From Guadua angustifolia (lineage: Eukaryota > Streptophyta > Magnoliopsida > Poales > Poaceae), in assembly GCA_036346375.1 (NCBI GenBank), contig CM070506.1, positions 3,038,001-3,102,000 of the forward strand: a stretch of DNA of 64,000 nucleotides. The letters are read 5' to 3'. This document shows, in pieces, positions 45,641-58,500 of this stretch. Position 1 is the first letter of the stretch. Every line of letters begins with the position of its first letter. Below the pieces are notes generated by a model. That model saw nothing but the letters and a program-made list of their open reading frames with translations. It was not told the origin of the DNA and did no database searches. The position numbers and the translations under genes are program-made.

Positions 45641-46509
45641 AGAACCTAAACATTGAGCTATCATATTACTCCTATGGTGTACTCTTAGTGATTCATACTC
45701 ACAATAATGAGTTCTTATGAATAAATTAATGTTGACCTACATATAGGGAAATTCTGACTCTTGTTGTATTTTCCGTGTTAATCTATGTGCTTTTCTGATG
45801 ATGATGATGATCCGATGATGCATTCATATGTGCAATGTACAAGCGCCTCCCATTCGATAATTGCAGGCAAGCCGGAATCCTGTAGTTAAGTTGCGTCTTG
45901 CTGGCGTTACACTAATGATCTGTACCAAAAATGATCTCACACAAGTGTTGGCCTTCCTCTCTTCCCGTCAAAATTATTTTTTGTATTCTCGTGTTCTTGG
46001 CCAATATTAAATCTGCCAGCGCCTTCGCTTCCTTGAAACGGTATTAGTAATAGTAATCTTAGCTCGTTCCCAACAGAAGTCATCTGCCTGCTTGCACTCG
46101 AATCTTTAGTTCGACGTTCATGCTCACTAATTAAAGATAGGTATATACATGCCTATTAAGTAGGGCAACCTGTTCTCAAAAACGTGAAGTGATTTGCATG
46201 GTTTGTTTGCGACAGACTTATCTTTCCCAGACCAGAACTCGACATGACCGAAGCAATGTTAATTTTCAAATCTGAAACGATTCACGGCTTGGTTGGTCGT
46301 AGCGATGCGATGATCGGCGTTAGGTCTTGGGTTCGACCCACTTCTACTTTTCTATTGCAAATATTTTTCTTTGCACATGGACACGGTTGATTGGAAGTCT
46401 ACACCACCTGAAAGCCTACACACAATAAAAAACAAAGGTTCACGGCGGAAACAAAAGGGTCTATACGGATCCGGCCAAAAAACAAAGCGATCTCAGATGA
46501 TTCTTGCAA
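45641..46509. other. Region after the chimeric gene
   Basis: Starts like a 3' untranslated region of the captured thioredoxin gene (T-rich, AATAAATTAATG near 45720). From 46290 to 46350 there is a tRNA-gene-like phrase (GATGCGATGATCGGCGTTAG...GGGTTCGACCC), whose B-box-like GGGTTCGACCC suggests another small SINE remnant. No gene is called. Confidence 0.4.
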
Positions 46510-46833
46510 CAATTGACAAATGTTGCCATGGTTATTTAACCCTACGGATGATGCTTGCGCTTTGCAAGCGTTGCCACTGTTGCTTGCAACACATAACATC
46601 ATGTGTTGCTATGTATCCGTTGTTTAACCCTACGGATGATGCTTGCAACGCTTTGCATGCGTTGCCACCCTGTTGCTTGCAACGCATAACATCATGTGTT
46701 GCTATGTATCCGTTGTTTAACCCTACGGATGATGCTTGCAACGCTTTGCAAGCGTTGCCACCTTGTTGCTTGCAACGCATAACATCATGTGTTGCTATGT
46801 ATCCGTTGTTAAAGGGGTGTTCCTGTTGTAGTG
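46510..46833. repeat. Right subterminal tandem repeat and terminus of the CACTA-like element
   Basis: Three units of about 88-93 bp (TAACCCTACGG at 46537, 46625 and 46718) rich in GCAACG and GTTGC, followed by AAAGGGGTGTTCCTGTTG and TAGTG (46829-46833). As 93 is a multiple of three, open frames on both strands repeat a 31-residue unit; they are not genes. Confidence 0.75.
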
Positions 46834-47998
46834 TGAGCAAATGTTGCATGTGATCTTCTTTATTTTTGGAATAGACAAGGATATTATCAATAAAGACCAC
46901 CACAAACTTATCTAAATATTCTATGAAAACCTTATTTGTAAGATCCATAAAACTTGTTGGAGCATTTGTATGTCCAAAGAATATTACGGTATATTCATAT
47001 AGTCCATAACGAGTGGTAAAGGTAGTTTTTGGGATATCAAAAGGTTTGATTTTTAATTAATAATATCCAAGTCTCAAGTCAATTTTGGAGAAGATTTAAG
47101 CACCATTCAATTGATCAAATAGATCATCAATCTGAGGAAGTGGATATTTATTTTTAATAGTAACATCATTCGGAGCATGATAGTCTACACACATGTGTAG
47201 ACCACCGTCCTTTTTACCGATGAGAAGAATAGGACTTCTCCAAGGAGATGAGCTAGGATGAATAAATCCTTTATTCAGTTGCTCCTTGAGTTGTTTCTTC
47301 AATTCTATCAATTCATTTGGAGGCATGCGATATAGATGCTTGGATATGGGTGCAGTTCTAGGAATAAGATCAATGACAAACTCCATATCATGATCTGGAG
47401 GCATTCCTGGCAACTCATCCGGAGATACATTAAGATACTCACAAACTACTGACACTTGATTTAGCTCAGTGATTGAAATAGAACAAAGGACTAGTTGTTG
47501 AACTGTAGGGTTATGATTTGATGAGAATTCAACATGGATTCTACCTAAGTTTATAAGAGATATTGATCTATTGGCACAGTCTATACAACACTTATGTTTA
47601 GATAACCGATCCATGCCAAGGATTACATCCAAGCCTGAGGTTTCTATCATGATGAGGTCAACATAAAATAATACTCTATTTATTTCAATGATAACATTCG
47701 GACATAAAATTGTAGTTCTAATTGTGGCTCTAGGTGACTTAATAATCATATTAATTGGCAATAGATCAACTGATATCTTGTTTGTTCATAAAATTTTCTT
47801 GATATGAATGAATGAGATGCTCCGAAATTAAATAATACCAAGGTAGGTACTGAGTGTACTAGAAACGTACCCAATATAACACCAGGAGCATCTTGAGCTT
47901 CTTCTACAGTCACATGATGAAGTTGAGCATGATTGATGCTCTTGATTGGAGTTGGTGCAGATTTCAGGACTTGCTGGGCTCCAAGTACTTGCGGGTGT
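46834..47998 (-). pseudogene. Gypsy D: protease and first half of RT (minus strand)
   Basis: Read on the minus strand from 47998: NHAQLHHVTVEEAQDAPGVI, then the protease TLVLFNFGASHSFISRKF, in which the active-site Asp-Ser-Gly is changed to Asn-Phe-Gly, then [20 protein letters not shown]. The RT follows: [53 protein letters not shown], then after a stop the segment up to [20 protein letters not shown], where the catalytic YVDD box reads FIDN. Both catalytic sites are therefore mutated. The gene is cut at 46834 by the CACTA-like element and at 47998 by LTR element C. Confidence 0.85.
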
Positions 47999-50900
47999 TG
48001 TAACATTCCAATTTTTGAGTTCCTTGTGCTTGAATTTCAAAATCCGAACCAGTTGCATTTTATTTGAATTAATTCCAGCTTAATTTGAATTTTCAAAATT
48101 TAAAAGGATTTAATTTGATTAATCCATACTTCAATTTAAATATTTCTAGTTTTTATTGGGTTCCTTGTGCTTCATAGATTTTTTTTGTATTTTTGGAGAT
48201 TTTTCTGAATTTATTTGCTATTTATCTGGATTTATTGGATTCTATTCAGATTTTTTGGTATTTTTCTTTAATTCGGAATTGTTTTTCTTTTCCTTTTTCT
48301 CCCCGGGCCGAATCCTTTCTCTCGGCCCGATCCAATTCCGCACGGCCAACCCATTTCCCGCTCGAACCGGCCCACTTCACCTCGCCCGGCCCGATCTGCA
48401 TAAACCCTAAACCCAGGTCGATTCTCGTCCGTCGGATTCCAATCCAACGGCCATTCGCCGTGCCGTTGAATAAGCCACGTAAAACCCTAACCCTAGCCCG
48501 CGTTAACCCTGGCCATTGGATTCGATCCAACGGCTTCACGTCGCCCCGCGCTTAGCATCGTCTGATCAACTTCGCGTGGACGGCCGATACTCGGCCACAT
48601 CGCACCTCAGCGTCGAACCCTAACCCTAACTCGTTTCTTCCCTCGCCGTTGGATCCCGATCCAAGGGTTGTGCCTTGTTCCGTGTGTTCCATCGCTCGAT
48701 CAACGCTGCGTGTGCGATCCCGATGGAGCCACGTCACCCCGAGCTGCGCCACAGCTCGTAAACCCTAGCCGCGTGGGGAGCCTTGGCTTTCGTGCCCTTT
48801 TCTCGCCTCCCGAGGCAATATAAGCCGCCGCCGCACACCTTCCGAGGTTTGCCACCTCGCGCTGCCCATGTTGCCCCACCTCTCGCCGGCTGGGATGTCG
48901 TCGTTGCGTCACACGCCCACGTCAGAGTTCCTCCGCCCTTCCGAGATATTCTCCGCCGTGTATCTTCACCGCCGGTGAGCTTCCACCGTGCTTTTTGGTT
49001 CCATTAAGTTCATCTCGTCGTACCCTTCCTAACCCACTCAAACCCGATCGCTAATCGCCTCTCATCCGCCGTCTTCTACGATGTCTTCTCCAACTCCGAT
49101 GGAATAGCGCCGCCACCTCGCCGTCGTCTTCTTCGCGTGTTCTCCGCCGTCCGATCGTCCTCCTGCGTACCGGATCGTGCCACGTCGCCATCGGTTACGC
49201 CTTCACTCCATCGGCGTCGGATTATCTTCCAACGCCTTGGATTTGCGCCACGTATCCCCAGTAAGCCGCCTCGCCGCACCACTGTTCTCCGCCGTCCGAT
49301 CTCAAACCGCCGTTAGATCTACGCCGCGTGGCCGTGCCGCATCAGCGCCACGTGGGCCACCACCTAAACCCTAGCCTTCCGCGTGGGCATCCTGGTCGGT
49401 GACGCCTCGTCGCCGTGCCGCGCCACATCATCGCCACGTCCGCGCCACCTTATCGCCACGTAGCTCCTAGTCGTTGCGTGGCACCCACGTCAGCGTGGCC
49501 CGCCAGTCGCCCGTGAGCCTTCGGAGCACCCGGTTCACCATGAACCGAGCCACTAACGGGTGGTCCCCACACGTCAGTGGGATTTCATTTCCGTTTTTTT
49601 TCTGATTTTCCCGAAAATCCGAATACAGCCAATTAGAAGCCGACACGTGTCACCTCCTATGAATTTTCTAATTTTCTCTCCCGAGAAACTTCCAAAGGCC
49701 CGTTCTCCTCCGTTCGAACTCCGATTCGAGCGATTCAAATTTCTAAATTCATCTAAAATCATGCTCTATCTGCCAATACCTTTCTTTTGATTTTTGGATT
49801 TTATTTGAATTTGTTTTATTTATTTTGTTCTCGTTTTACGTGTAGACGACGCAGTAGAAGAGCAAGCGGATCATCTGGCGGAGGTAGCACCAGCGGGAGG
49901 GGTTGAAGGCAAGTCTTCCTTGAACATATTGATCCCAATTTTATGAAAATTATATTTTGTTTTAAACTATGCATGCTTATCATTTTGCGTAAAGTACTTT
50001 AGATGCCATTTTAATGTTTAACTAAATTCCAATTTTGTTATGCCCTCATTGACATTAATTGTGACAACCTCGACACCCTAGGTAAAAATTAAGTACTGTA
50101 ATTGATTATAGAAATTCTTTCAATCATTGTTCAAAAATTAATTACGAAATTAATTATGGCAATTGGTGTTGCTGTTATTAATTAACTAAAATAAAATGAA
50201 AATGGTTTAGACTGGGGTGGATGGTTGTTTGGTGGGTGCGTGATGCACGAGATCTTGTTTAGTGTTTTGTTCCGCCCTAGTCAATTAAGGACTGAAGCGT
50301 GTGTTACCTTAGACCGAGCTTTACCGTACAACCACAAGTCTATATGGGTACGACCTCGCTAAGTAATTTGTGCGTATCGTTATTAGCTTCGCCATCGGGT
50401 TGAATGTGGGTGTCGGATGGAGACACTCGCAAGGCGCAAGTGGGGGCTTTTATACTGGGTGGAATTAACCCTAACAGCGGTGAAACCTTAGCGGGCGAAG
50501 TTGGTAGCGGTGTCGTACATTGTAAAGGCCTTGTCATGATCTCTCTGCCGACACACCAAAGGAAGTGTGTTAAGCAACAAGAGTCAATCATGTCTTGTGG
50601 GTAAAGTGTACAATCTCTGCAGAGTTAAAACTACTTTAGTAGCCGTGCCCACGGTCAAGGGCAGGCGAGGTACGCTAGCACATTGTAGATTTTATGGTTT
50701 TTAGTTTTAAATGAAAATGGTTTTGGAAAACTGTGAGTGGTTGGAACTCTCGGGTTTTGGTTTGGCGGTTGGAGCCAATTGGGTGGTTGGAACCTATGAA
50801 ATTGTTATACTTCAAATTCAATTATTATGTTATTTACTTTTTGTCAAATACTGCTTTATGAAATTACTATTGTTATTTCAAGTTAAATTCTACTTTATGC

Positions 50901-51365
50901 AAATGAACCATATTATGCCTTCAATTGTTTAGCCTTGCATATAGTTATCATGCATTAAGTTTCCAAGACTTTGCGGAGTACAGTGTGTACTCACCCTTGC
51001 AACATCCAAATTTTCTCAGAGGAGTTTGCTGAAGCTGAAGGTGATTATGATTTCTTTGCGTGTGGATTCGATGAAGGCGATCCGGACTACTAGGGCACGC
51101 ATCCCAGTCGATTGTCTGTGGGCATATGGATTGGCTCTTTTTGTTGCTACTGTTTAATTTCCACTGCTACTTACCAACTTAAGCCATAAGGCTTGTTACT
51201 TGTAATAATGTGTTTACAATGCTATTTCTCTTTTGGCTTAATTACTGTTATTTACTTCGTGATATGACTATGTTATCATCACTGTGTTCGCTGAGTGTGC
51301 TAGCTATTCCTAGACTAGCACGGTTATACTTAGAGGGGTCGGATTTGGAAATCCGGGTTCCCATA
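47999..51365 (+). mobile_element. Complete LTR of element C (about 3.4 kb)
   Basis: Starts TGTAACATTCCAATTTTTGAG-like AT-rich sequence, then a CG-rich segment with many AACCCTA words, a TATA-like GGCAATATAAGCC near 48817, and further on TTTGCGGAGTACAGTGTGTA and CACCCTTGCAACATCC near 50970. It ends TCCGGGTTCCCATA at 51365. Long LTRs of this type are known in grass Ty3/gypsy (Tekay-like) elements. Open frames within are LTR leader sequence. Confidence 0.7.
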
Positions 51366-51587
51366 GAGGACCGAAGACTTAGAGAAATTTCAGGAGATAA
51401 GATCAAATTTAATTTTCAAAATAATATTTCAGCAAAGGAAAGAAATAGAAGCCTAAGAATAAGGTGAGAGAAGACCAACTATTAAATTCAAATTTGTTGG
51501 TTTGATTTAGAAAATAATTTTGAAATTCTAGAAGACCATTCTAACTAGGGTTGCGACCTACAGTCGATATGGCTCTGATACCACCTC

Positions 51588-51623
51588 TGTGGGAACCCGG
51601 ATTTGGAAATCCGGGTTCCCACA
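51588..51623. repeat. 36-bp palindrome of LTR termini at the end of element C
   Basis: TGTGGGAACCCGGATTT pairs with AAATCCGGGTTCCCACA around a central GG. The right half equals the terminus of the LTR ending at 51365 (AAATCCGGGTTCCCATA there). The left half is the same terminus inverted and adjoins the inverted primer site. Confidence 0.85.
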
Positions 51624-51628
51624 GGTGT

Positions 51629-52945
51629 CCTTGGGATCGATACTAAACTCCTTGGGATTTAGGATGTGATTGAGCCGAGTTATTCTTGGGACAAGCATTG
51701 GCGTACTGCCCATGCTCGTTGCAGTTGAAGCATGTGACATTCACTATTGGATTCTGAGCTCTAGAAATTGGCATTGCCTATTATGGTGGATGAGTAGACT
51801 ATTGCTGAGTGCAAGAGGCTTGCACTTGGTAGCGTTGAGGCTGAGGTGCTTGACCTTGAGCCTTCTAAAACTTAGGTGCAGGCCGCCGAACATTTGATGG
51901 CTACCAAATACGCAGCTTCAAAGGTCCAACAACTATCGACTTTCATGCAAGCCACTTGCACTTTTAGCTTTCCATTACTACTCGGTTACCATGTTCCACC
52001 CAGACAGCCTTGTCTACTAGAGTCTGGAAATCATGAATACCATGGGCAACTAGCATCCATTTGATTCCATCATTTAGATGCTCTCTAAAACGTTTGACCC
52101 TTTGAGCTTCATCTGATACTTTTGATGTGGCATAACAAGATAAGTGATTAAAGCGATGCAGGTATTCCTTTACTGATAGGTTCCCTTGCTTCAGCTCAAA
52201 AAATTCTCATTCCTTCACATTGATAACACTTGCAGGAATGTGGGTGCAACAGAAAGCTTCCTTAAATGCTGCCCAAGTCACAACTTGTCCTTCAGGGAGT
52301 ATTGCTTGATAATTCTCCCACCAGACAGCTGCAGCTCCTTGCAACTAATATGAACCATACAAGACTTTTTCTCTATCATTGCATTGTGCGATAGCTAGCT
52401 TACCTTCAACAGCGCGAAGCCAGTCATCGGCATCCAAGGGTTTTGATGAAGAAGAAAAAGTAGGTGGTTGAGTCTTCAAGAACTTGCCAACTTGGATATT
52501 TGGGGTGCTCCACCATTTCCACATCAAGCAGCACCAAGAGTGGCAGTATTCTGAACTAGCTGCTACAAAAGGATGGTGTTTGTTTGGTACCCTTGCTTGA
52601 TCATGGCTAAAACTTGTGCTATGGTCGGTGGTTCGGGCAATTGCTCTTCAGGGATTTCTCCTTGCATACTCTTAGGAGGAGGTGGAGGTTCACATCAATT
52701 TGTTTGCCGAGTGGATGACACTCTAGCACATGGATGTTGGGGATTTGGTTGAGCCAATGTAGGGATGTCAACCCTTGGGGGTTGAATGCCCCGCGTGGAT
52801 TTGTGGTAGGCATCCTGCAATAACATCTATTAGGATATTGATAATAGGAAAGAGTAACTAAATGTATAACAATTTTTTACTTTTAAGGCAACATCCCATT
52901 CATTAAAAGTTCAACTTATATTATCATCATTTACAATGATCGTGT
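51629..52945 (-). pseudogene. Gypsy D: gag and leader (minus strand)
   Basis: On the minus strand, a gag capsid of the Retrotrans_gag type: FSSSSKPLDADDWLRAVEGK, LAIAQCNDREKVLYGSY, LQGAAAVWWENYQAILPEGQ, VTWAAFKEAFCCTHIPASVI, GNLSVKEYLHRFNHLSCYA. It ends with a zinc knuckle CFNCNEHGQYANAC (about 51690-51735), which binds the RNA. The N-terminal part begins near 52813 (MPTTNPRGAFNP). Stops and frameshifts break it. It continues into protease across element C. From 52814 to 52945 only leader is seen, up to LTR A. Confidence 0.85.
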
Positions 52946-55339
52946 TGTAACACCCCGGCGCCAAATGCGCCACGGATGCTACCAAAACTCTAAATAACTA
53001 ATGACACCTCTATGAAAGGACAGGAATCAACCTCTGACTCTTAAAACCGACTTAAAACTAAGGCACCGAAATTTACGAAATTTCGGCATGACCTCTCTAG
53101 AAAATAGGACATCCACTCAGTAGACAAAAAAAGAACATTTGCAGTTATGATATTATTCACCCATACCAGGATGAATCATTCTAGCAGATCCTTAGTTAAA
53201 CAATCACACATCCAACAACAACTAGTAAACTACGCAACAACGAACAACATAAAACCACCGCATTAGCTATAGCCAGGCTTAACGAAGCAGTTAAATGGAT
53301 TGATGGTGACCAAAGTCGTGCACGTGCTTCTATTCCCATCCCGGCGAGTCAGCTTCAAAGTACCTAAAATCATAAACAAACAAGCGTGAGTCCAAGACTC
53401 AGCAAAGTACAACAATAATGAAATGTAATAAAAAAATCAAGCATCATCCAATTACTATGAATCATAGCGTACTTATATTCTAAACTGGGCGCATAATAAG
53501 TAAAAGGAAACGTGACGAACTCCAAGTACCTCAACCAATTCAAATACATACTGAAAACCGTTCTCATACCTCGACGTGCATCTTTGGATGAGTCCACGAC
53601 TCACTCCTTAACTTGCACTTGCCATCATCTCATGAGCAACAATTATCATTCACTATGCAATGCAACCATGCTTTCATGCTCAAATGCATCCTTTTAGCCT
53701 ATACTGGTATAGCTGAGTGCACACCCGTCGGTGTACACCCTCTCATTCCCAGCCATCTCGTGGCGGGGCCTACTCTTACTAACTCGCTCCCATCCGTGGA
53801 TGGGACTACGAGGTAGGACTTTTTGTGCCCACTACGTGTGAGCACAGAAGCCCACATCAACATGGGTCGCCTCTTCCATCATGAATGCACATATGCAAAT
53901 GATGCTTATAAACAATTCATTCATGGCATCATAATTATTTGCTCTTAACCATGACCAAAAACATAAACATAAGCATCACATGGAAATCATCATCTGCATG
54001 TCATAGCAATTGTTATTTTCATTGTCACAATATGCATTTTCATAATTTGAACCATTTTCTAGCGATGCTCATACCATAACTTGGCATTTACATGTTTAAT
54101 AGCATTTCATACTCTTGATGCAAGTAAGTAATTGAAATAATCCCCTAACCCAGATCTAGGAGATGCACTTGCATCAAATTACTTAACATTCTCATAACAA
54201 GGCAATCATCCTACGAGACGTGCTTATAAACACAACTTCAACCATAGCGTAAGCATAAGCATAACACATACAATCAACTTAATACCCTATTAAAGATATA
54301 AGGGTTACACTTGCCTTTACCGATGCGAGAGGCAACTCGAGGTCGAGACCACCCGAAGACACTCTCCCTGAAAAACAACGTTTGCGCACAAGAATGGATC
54401 AAAATTCAGCTCAAAACCTCAAAGCACGACGAAAACTCAACTTTCGCAAAAACAGTCCCAATTCCCTCTAATGGAAACTCCGGACAACCAACACTGAAAA
54501 GGCCGCAACTCTTAAACGGCAAATCCAGAAATTTTGTTCTTGGGCTCTAACCGATCACAAGACAACAATCTACAATTCTTTCTGCTGCCTTGAATTCAAG
54601 GAATGCACCAGTTAACTCCAGATTTGCAATGAACTGAGCTCACAAACATTTTCACTAAGACTAGATAGCTCACTTTAGCTTCTCATAATTAATTCAATTC
54701 AAATCCGAATTAAGCATTTGAAGGTATTATCACAATCTACAAGAAGTTATCCATCTTTATCTAGGTATACCAAAATTCTAATTCAACCTCTAGCATAATT
54801 TAAACATTAGCTGAAGATCACAACTTTTATCAAAACCCTAATCAGGGCAGCTCTCAATCAAACTTGCATAACTTTCACATGGTTTAACCAACATGAGCAA
54901 ACTCGGTTTCTAACAGAAGATAGGAACAATATCTATAACTTTCATTTCATGCGATCGAACTGAAAATGAATCTACAGTCCCCGAATCAAAGCCCGAACTA
55001 CGGGACAAAATCTCCCCCAAAACGAAAATTGCTTTAAACTACTCTAATCTCTCCACTCACATGCAATATCATTTCATTCTCATGAAAACCTAGCTAGGCA
55101 TTAGCACAAACACCATACATGCAAGCTAAAATACCTCCAAAAACCTGCTCATGGAGGAAGGGGGTAGAGGAGCCGCCGTCGGCGATGGCGGCCGGCGTAA
55201 TCTGAGGATGTGGACGTCCGGAGGGGCGGCGTAGGTGGCCGTCTTGGTGGCTGCGCAGGCGGTGCGGTGCGATGGGAGGCGTGGGGCCGGAGGAGACCGC
55301 GGCGCACGCGGGCGGAGACGCAACTCGAGGGAGGGCGCG
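52946..55339 (-). mobile_element. LTR A, 3' part (minus strand)
   Basis: Starts at TGTAACACCCCGGCGCC, which is the complement of an LTR end GGGGTGTTACA, and matches the minus strand of the 3' LTR of element B piece by piece: GATGCTACC, ATGACACCT, GACATCCACTCAG, CAAGCGTGAGTCCAAGACTC, CTCCCATCCGTGGATGGG. It is interrupted at 55339 by element B; its 5' end is at 62878-63298. The flanks CGTGT (52941-52945) and CATGT (63299-63303) form a 5-bp duplication with one mismatch, so A is a solo LTR of about 2.8 kb. GC-rich open frames near 55130-55390 are leader sequence. Confidence 0.75.
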
Positions 55340-55496
55340 TGTAACACCCCGGTGCCAAACGCACCGTGAATGCTACCCAAAAACCCATTTAAGCGAATGA
55401 CACAGTAACACCCGACTCCCCACGAGTCAGGAATGCTGGTGTCATTTGTTTAAATGGGTTTTGGGTAGCATTCATGGTGCGTTAGCGGGTGTTACA
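55340..55496. repeat. Palindromic LTR end of element B
   Basis: TGTAACACCCCGGTGCCAAA, GAATGCTACCC and GAATGACAC on the left are matched in inverted order by GTGTCATTTG, GGGTAGCATTC and GCGGGTGTTACA on the right. The left arm (about 98 bp) extends further into the LTR end, including GACTCCCCACGAGTC, than the right arm (about 58 bp). Both correspond to the terminal 60-100 bp of the 3' LTR ending at 62877. Confidence 0.85.
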
Positions 55497-55498
55497 GT

Positions 55499-55510
55499 TG
55501 GTATCAGAGC
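55499..55510 (+). other. Primer binding site of element B
   Basis: TGGTATCAGAGC, two bases after the LTR terminus GTGTTACA. Matches the initiator Met tRNA 3' end. Confidence 0.85.
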
Positions 55511-58500
55511 GGGCTTCAGGTCCGTGGTGTTTGAATGTAGTGAGTAATTCTAGAATGAATTAAAATTTTGCTGTGTGAAGGTAGAAACATGGTTTAGGTT
55601 GAACCTTTAAAATGTGGTCCTAGGGCAATAACCATAAAACTTAACGTAGAATTGTTAATTAATTTAAAACTTGACACACTTTGATGCACAGTAGGAAAGG
55701 GATGGGTTATCGTTGCATTGTGCTACAATGCTTATTTTGGTTATTTATGCTATGATGATACTTGTTGATATATTATCTGTTAGTCTTGATAAGGCTATGG
55801 TATTATTTATGGCTATGTGTATGAAGTGGTAGATTGATTAGTAGAGTCCGGTGGGACTCTTTGTGCCGAGTCCGATGGGACTCTTTGTGGCGAAGGGATT
55901 TTGGCTCTGTCGTGTAGCCGTGTCGGTCGGTGTGGCAGTTGAGAGCCAGCACCGGAGGATTCATAACCTCGTGTGAGGAGAGTCCTTGTTCTTCTATCAT
56001 AAATTGGAGTACGCTATTTGGGTTTTGACTTCTTTTGGTCTTCTTGAATTTAAGACAAAGAAAAGAGTATTATGTTGCGCCTCTTTTGGTTGCTTTGCGG
56101 AGAAAGTCATGGGTTTCTTCGTGTTGTCGTTCTCCAAGTTGAAGTTTTGGTGAAAACTTAAGTCGTGAGAACTTAAGGTTTGGGGGCTTTAAGGGAAAAA
56201 GTGTTATTCGACCGATTCGTTTTCCTTCATGTGAATTTATTTGTGCAACTCTTTTCCTTCGTGGAATTTTGGAGTTTGATGATGATTCGGAGATCTTGTG
56301 CATGACATGGCTCGAGTCCTGTCATTTTGGGAAAAAAATTTTGAGAGTCAAGTTTCTTTGGGAAAATCGTTGGTTGGGTTTTTCCAGGAAGAAATTTTGC
56401 GGCAATCAAAGTGAGTTTGTGGGTTGGTTGAAGATTTTCCCGTAAAAGATTGATAGAAGGATTGTGTTGTTGGGGTAGTTGACCCTAAGTTGATAAAATG
56501 TTAAGGACTCTAGTGTGGGTTTTGGTGACCCACAATTATAAGTGGATGTCCGAAAATAGTGTTGGCGTACAGTTAAAAAAATTAATTATGGCGACGAAGG
56601 AATAACAAGTTTGGTTGAGGAACTTGTTTTAATTAGGTGATGGGATTAGTGTGAGAGGTTTTGCTTGGGTAAAAGCGAGATGATCTTCTTTGGATTATTG
56701 TGTTGTGTTGCTTTTTCAATCGAGTGATCCTCCGATCTGAAGCTTTCCACCTTAGGGCTCAAGGTGAGAGAATTGGTTTTTGCTGTTAAGAGAATGGAGT
56801 TCTCTTCGATTTTGTGGTTGTTTTTGAACAGTGGTTGTGTGAAGTTTCTCTTTTCAGTGGAGTCCTTCCTGGTTGTGCATTTTTTTGCATTGACTTCAAG
56901 TTGAGGTAAAATGGTTAGTTTTGGAAGAGAATCAAGATTCTCTTTGCCTTCGATTGGATGTGGGTTCTTTGTGTGAGTAATGATGGAAGACGCGGTGCTA
57001 CTCTAGCCGAAAACAAAATTTTTCTACCGCGAACACCTAGGAATCATGCGAGTCAAAGATCATGGAGCATTACCCTTGGAGCACGTTAGCAGCGGAAGTA
57101 GAGTGGGTGAAGCCTCCCCGCGTGCTCCGAAGCACTGTACGTAGTCGAACGTACTCCCGACTGCTCGGCCGAGTGCTCGCGTGATCGCCCGAGTGCTCGC
57201 CGAGTGGTCGCCGGACCGCTCGAGTGCTTGCCGAGTGATCGCCTGAGTCCTTGACGTCTCCTCGCCGTGGGTGCACGACGCAGCGGATGTAGATGTGCAC
57301 GCGCAGGTTGGAGAGGGTGAAACCGATCGCCGATCAGCGTCGAGGACAGATGCAACGGCGCCTCTACGGTATCCATACGTCCAGGGGTGGAACGCCGTGC
57401 GTCGGTGTGCTAGCACCACGCACGCGGCGGCTAGGGTTTCTGGCAGGGGTAGGGGTCGACGGCTAGGGCTTCGTGGTGGGAGAACCTCTCGGCTGCACAC
57501 CCCCATGCCCCTTTATATAGAGTGCACTAACGGGCCTTCTACGATAGAAGCCCACTAGGACTCACACTAATGGATCTTCTACAGTAGAAATCCATTAAGA
57601 CGCCAGAGGATCCAAATCCGTGTAAACCCACTAATGGATCCAATCCATCAGACAAGATCCAACCCGTTAAGTGTGTGACCCGTTAGGTTCATGCAAAGCG
57701 GCCATGGCCCTGAAAACCTCTTTTCCAGACCATCAGACAACGATGGTTCCTAGCGGGACATGTTGTCCCCGAATGCACGTGAGTAATCGATCGACCGAAC
57801 CTTGATATACTCATATACCGATCCTTTTGCCACGTGATACCGTCAAGCTCAAGGCAAGATGCGTGCCATCCTTGTGGTAGCTCGACCCATTCACTCGTCA
57901 ATGTAATGGATATAATTCGTGATTAACACTTTAATCACTTTGGCATGGCCATGCACTTTTCCTTATCCATCTACACCGAGGGCCGAGATATCTCTCCGTT
58001 ATCGAGGAGGGCAAATTCCATCTTGATCTCTTATATCTCACGTCATGTTTCATGGCATACCCGTAAGCTACCTTTATAGCTCCCTCTACATGAGAAGCAT
58101 TTGATGACCCCAAGGTATACAATTACACATGCTTTGAGAATCAATAAGAATCTCAGGTCGAAGGATCGTATAGGTATACCACTCGAGACTACATCCTAAT
58201 GGCACTTCTAAGATAACAATCTCATCAGTGTCTCGGAGTGGGTTTATCCAACCCCATGTTCTCTAACATGTGCCCACATTATTGATTTGATATCTCCATA
58301 TCTATGGTATGTGAAACATTACCATCAATCAATACATGTGTTGGTCAGATCACTATTGTCCCACATAATGATATGCGACCAGGGATCGTTTAGAATAATA
58401 TCATATAACCAATATGTTTCACAATTAAGTCATACTCAATGAACAAAGGAATGACATTTATTCATGGAACTGATAAGTACATGAACACAGACGTATGATA

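Larger units (their letters stand above)
47999..51623 (+). mobile_element. LTR element C, internally inverted, with perfect 5-bp TSD
   Basis: Lies between GGTGT (47994-47998) and GGTGT (51624-51628), inside gypsy D between gag and protease. It begins TGTAACATTCC and ends GGGTTCCCACA. A full LTR occupies 47999-51365 in plus orientation. It is followed by about 200 bp of element leader in minus orientation (51366-51570), a minus-strand primer site GGCTCTGATACCA (51571-51583), and a 36-bp palindrome (51588-51623) made of the LTR's own 3' terminus in both orientations. There is no gag or pol. The structure is that of an element whose leader-PBS-LTR end segment is inverted. Confidence 0.75.

Noticed and set aside
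46371..46948. Repetitive proteins on both strands ([14 protein letters not shown] and [13 protein letters not shown] repeats)
   Set aside because: The roughly 93-bp subterminal repeat is a multiple of three, so any open frame repeats in phase; it is transposon end DNA.
48480..48630. Telomere-like AACCCTAACCCTA words
   Set aside because: Only two or three units at scattered places in a gypsy LTR; probably telo-box-like promoter motifs or chance, not a telomere.
55126..55388. Pro/Arg-rich open frames on the minus strand
   Set aside because: They lie in the GC-rich transcribed leader of LTR A and lack any protein motif.
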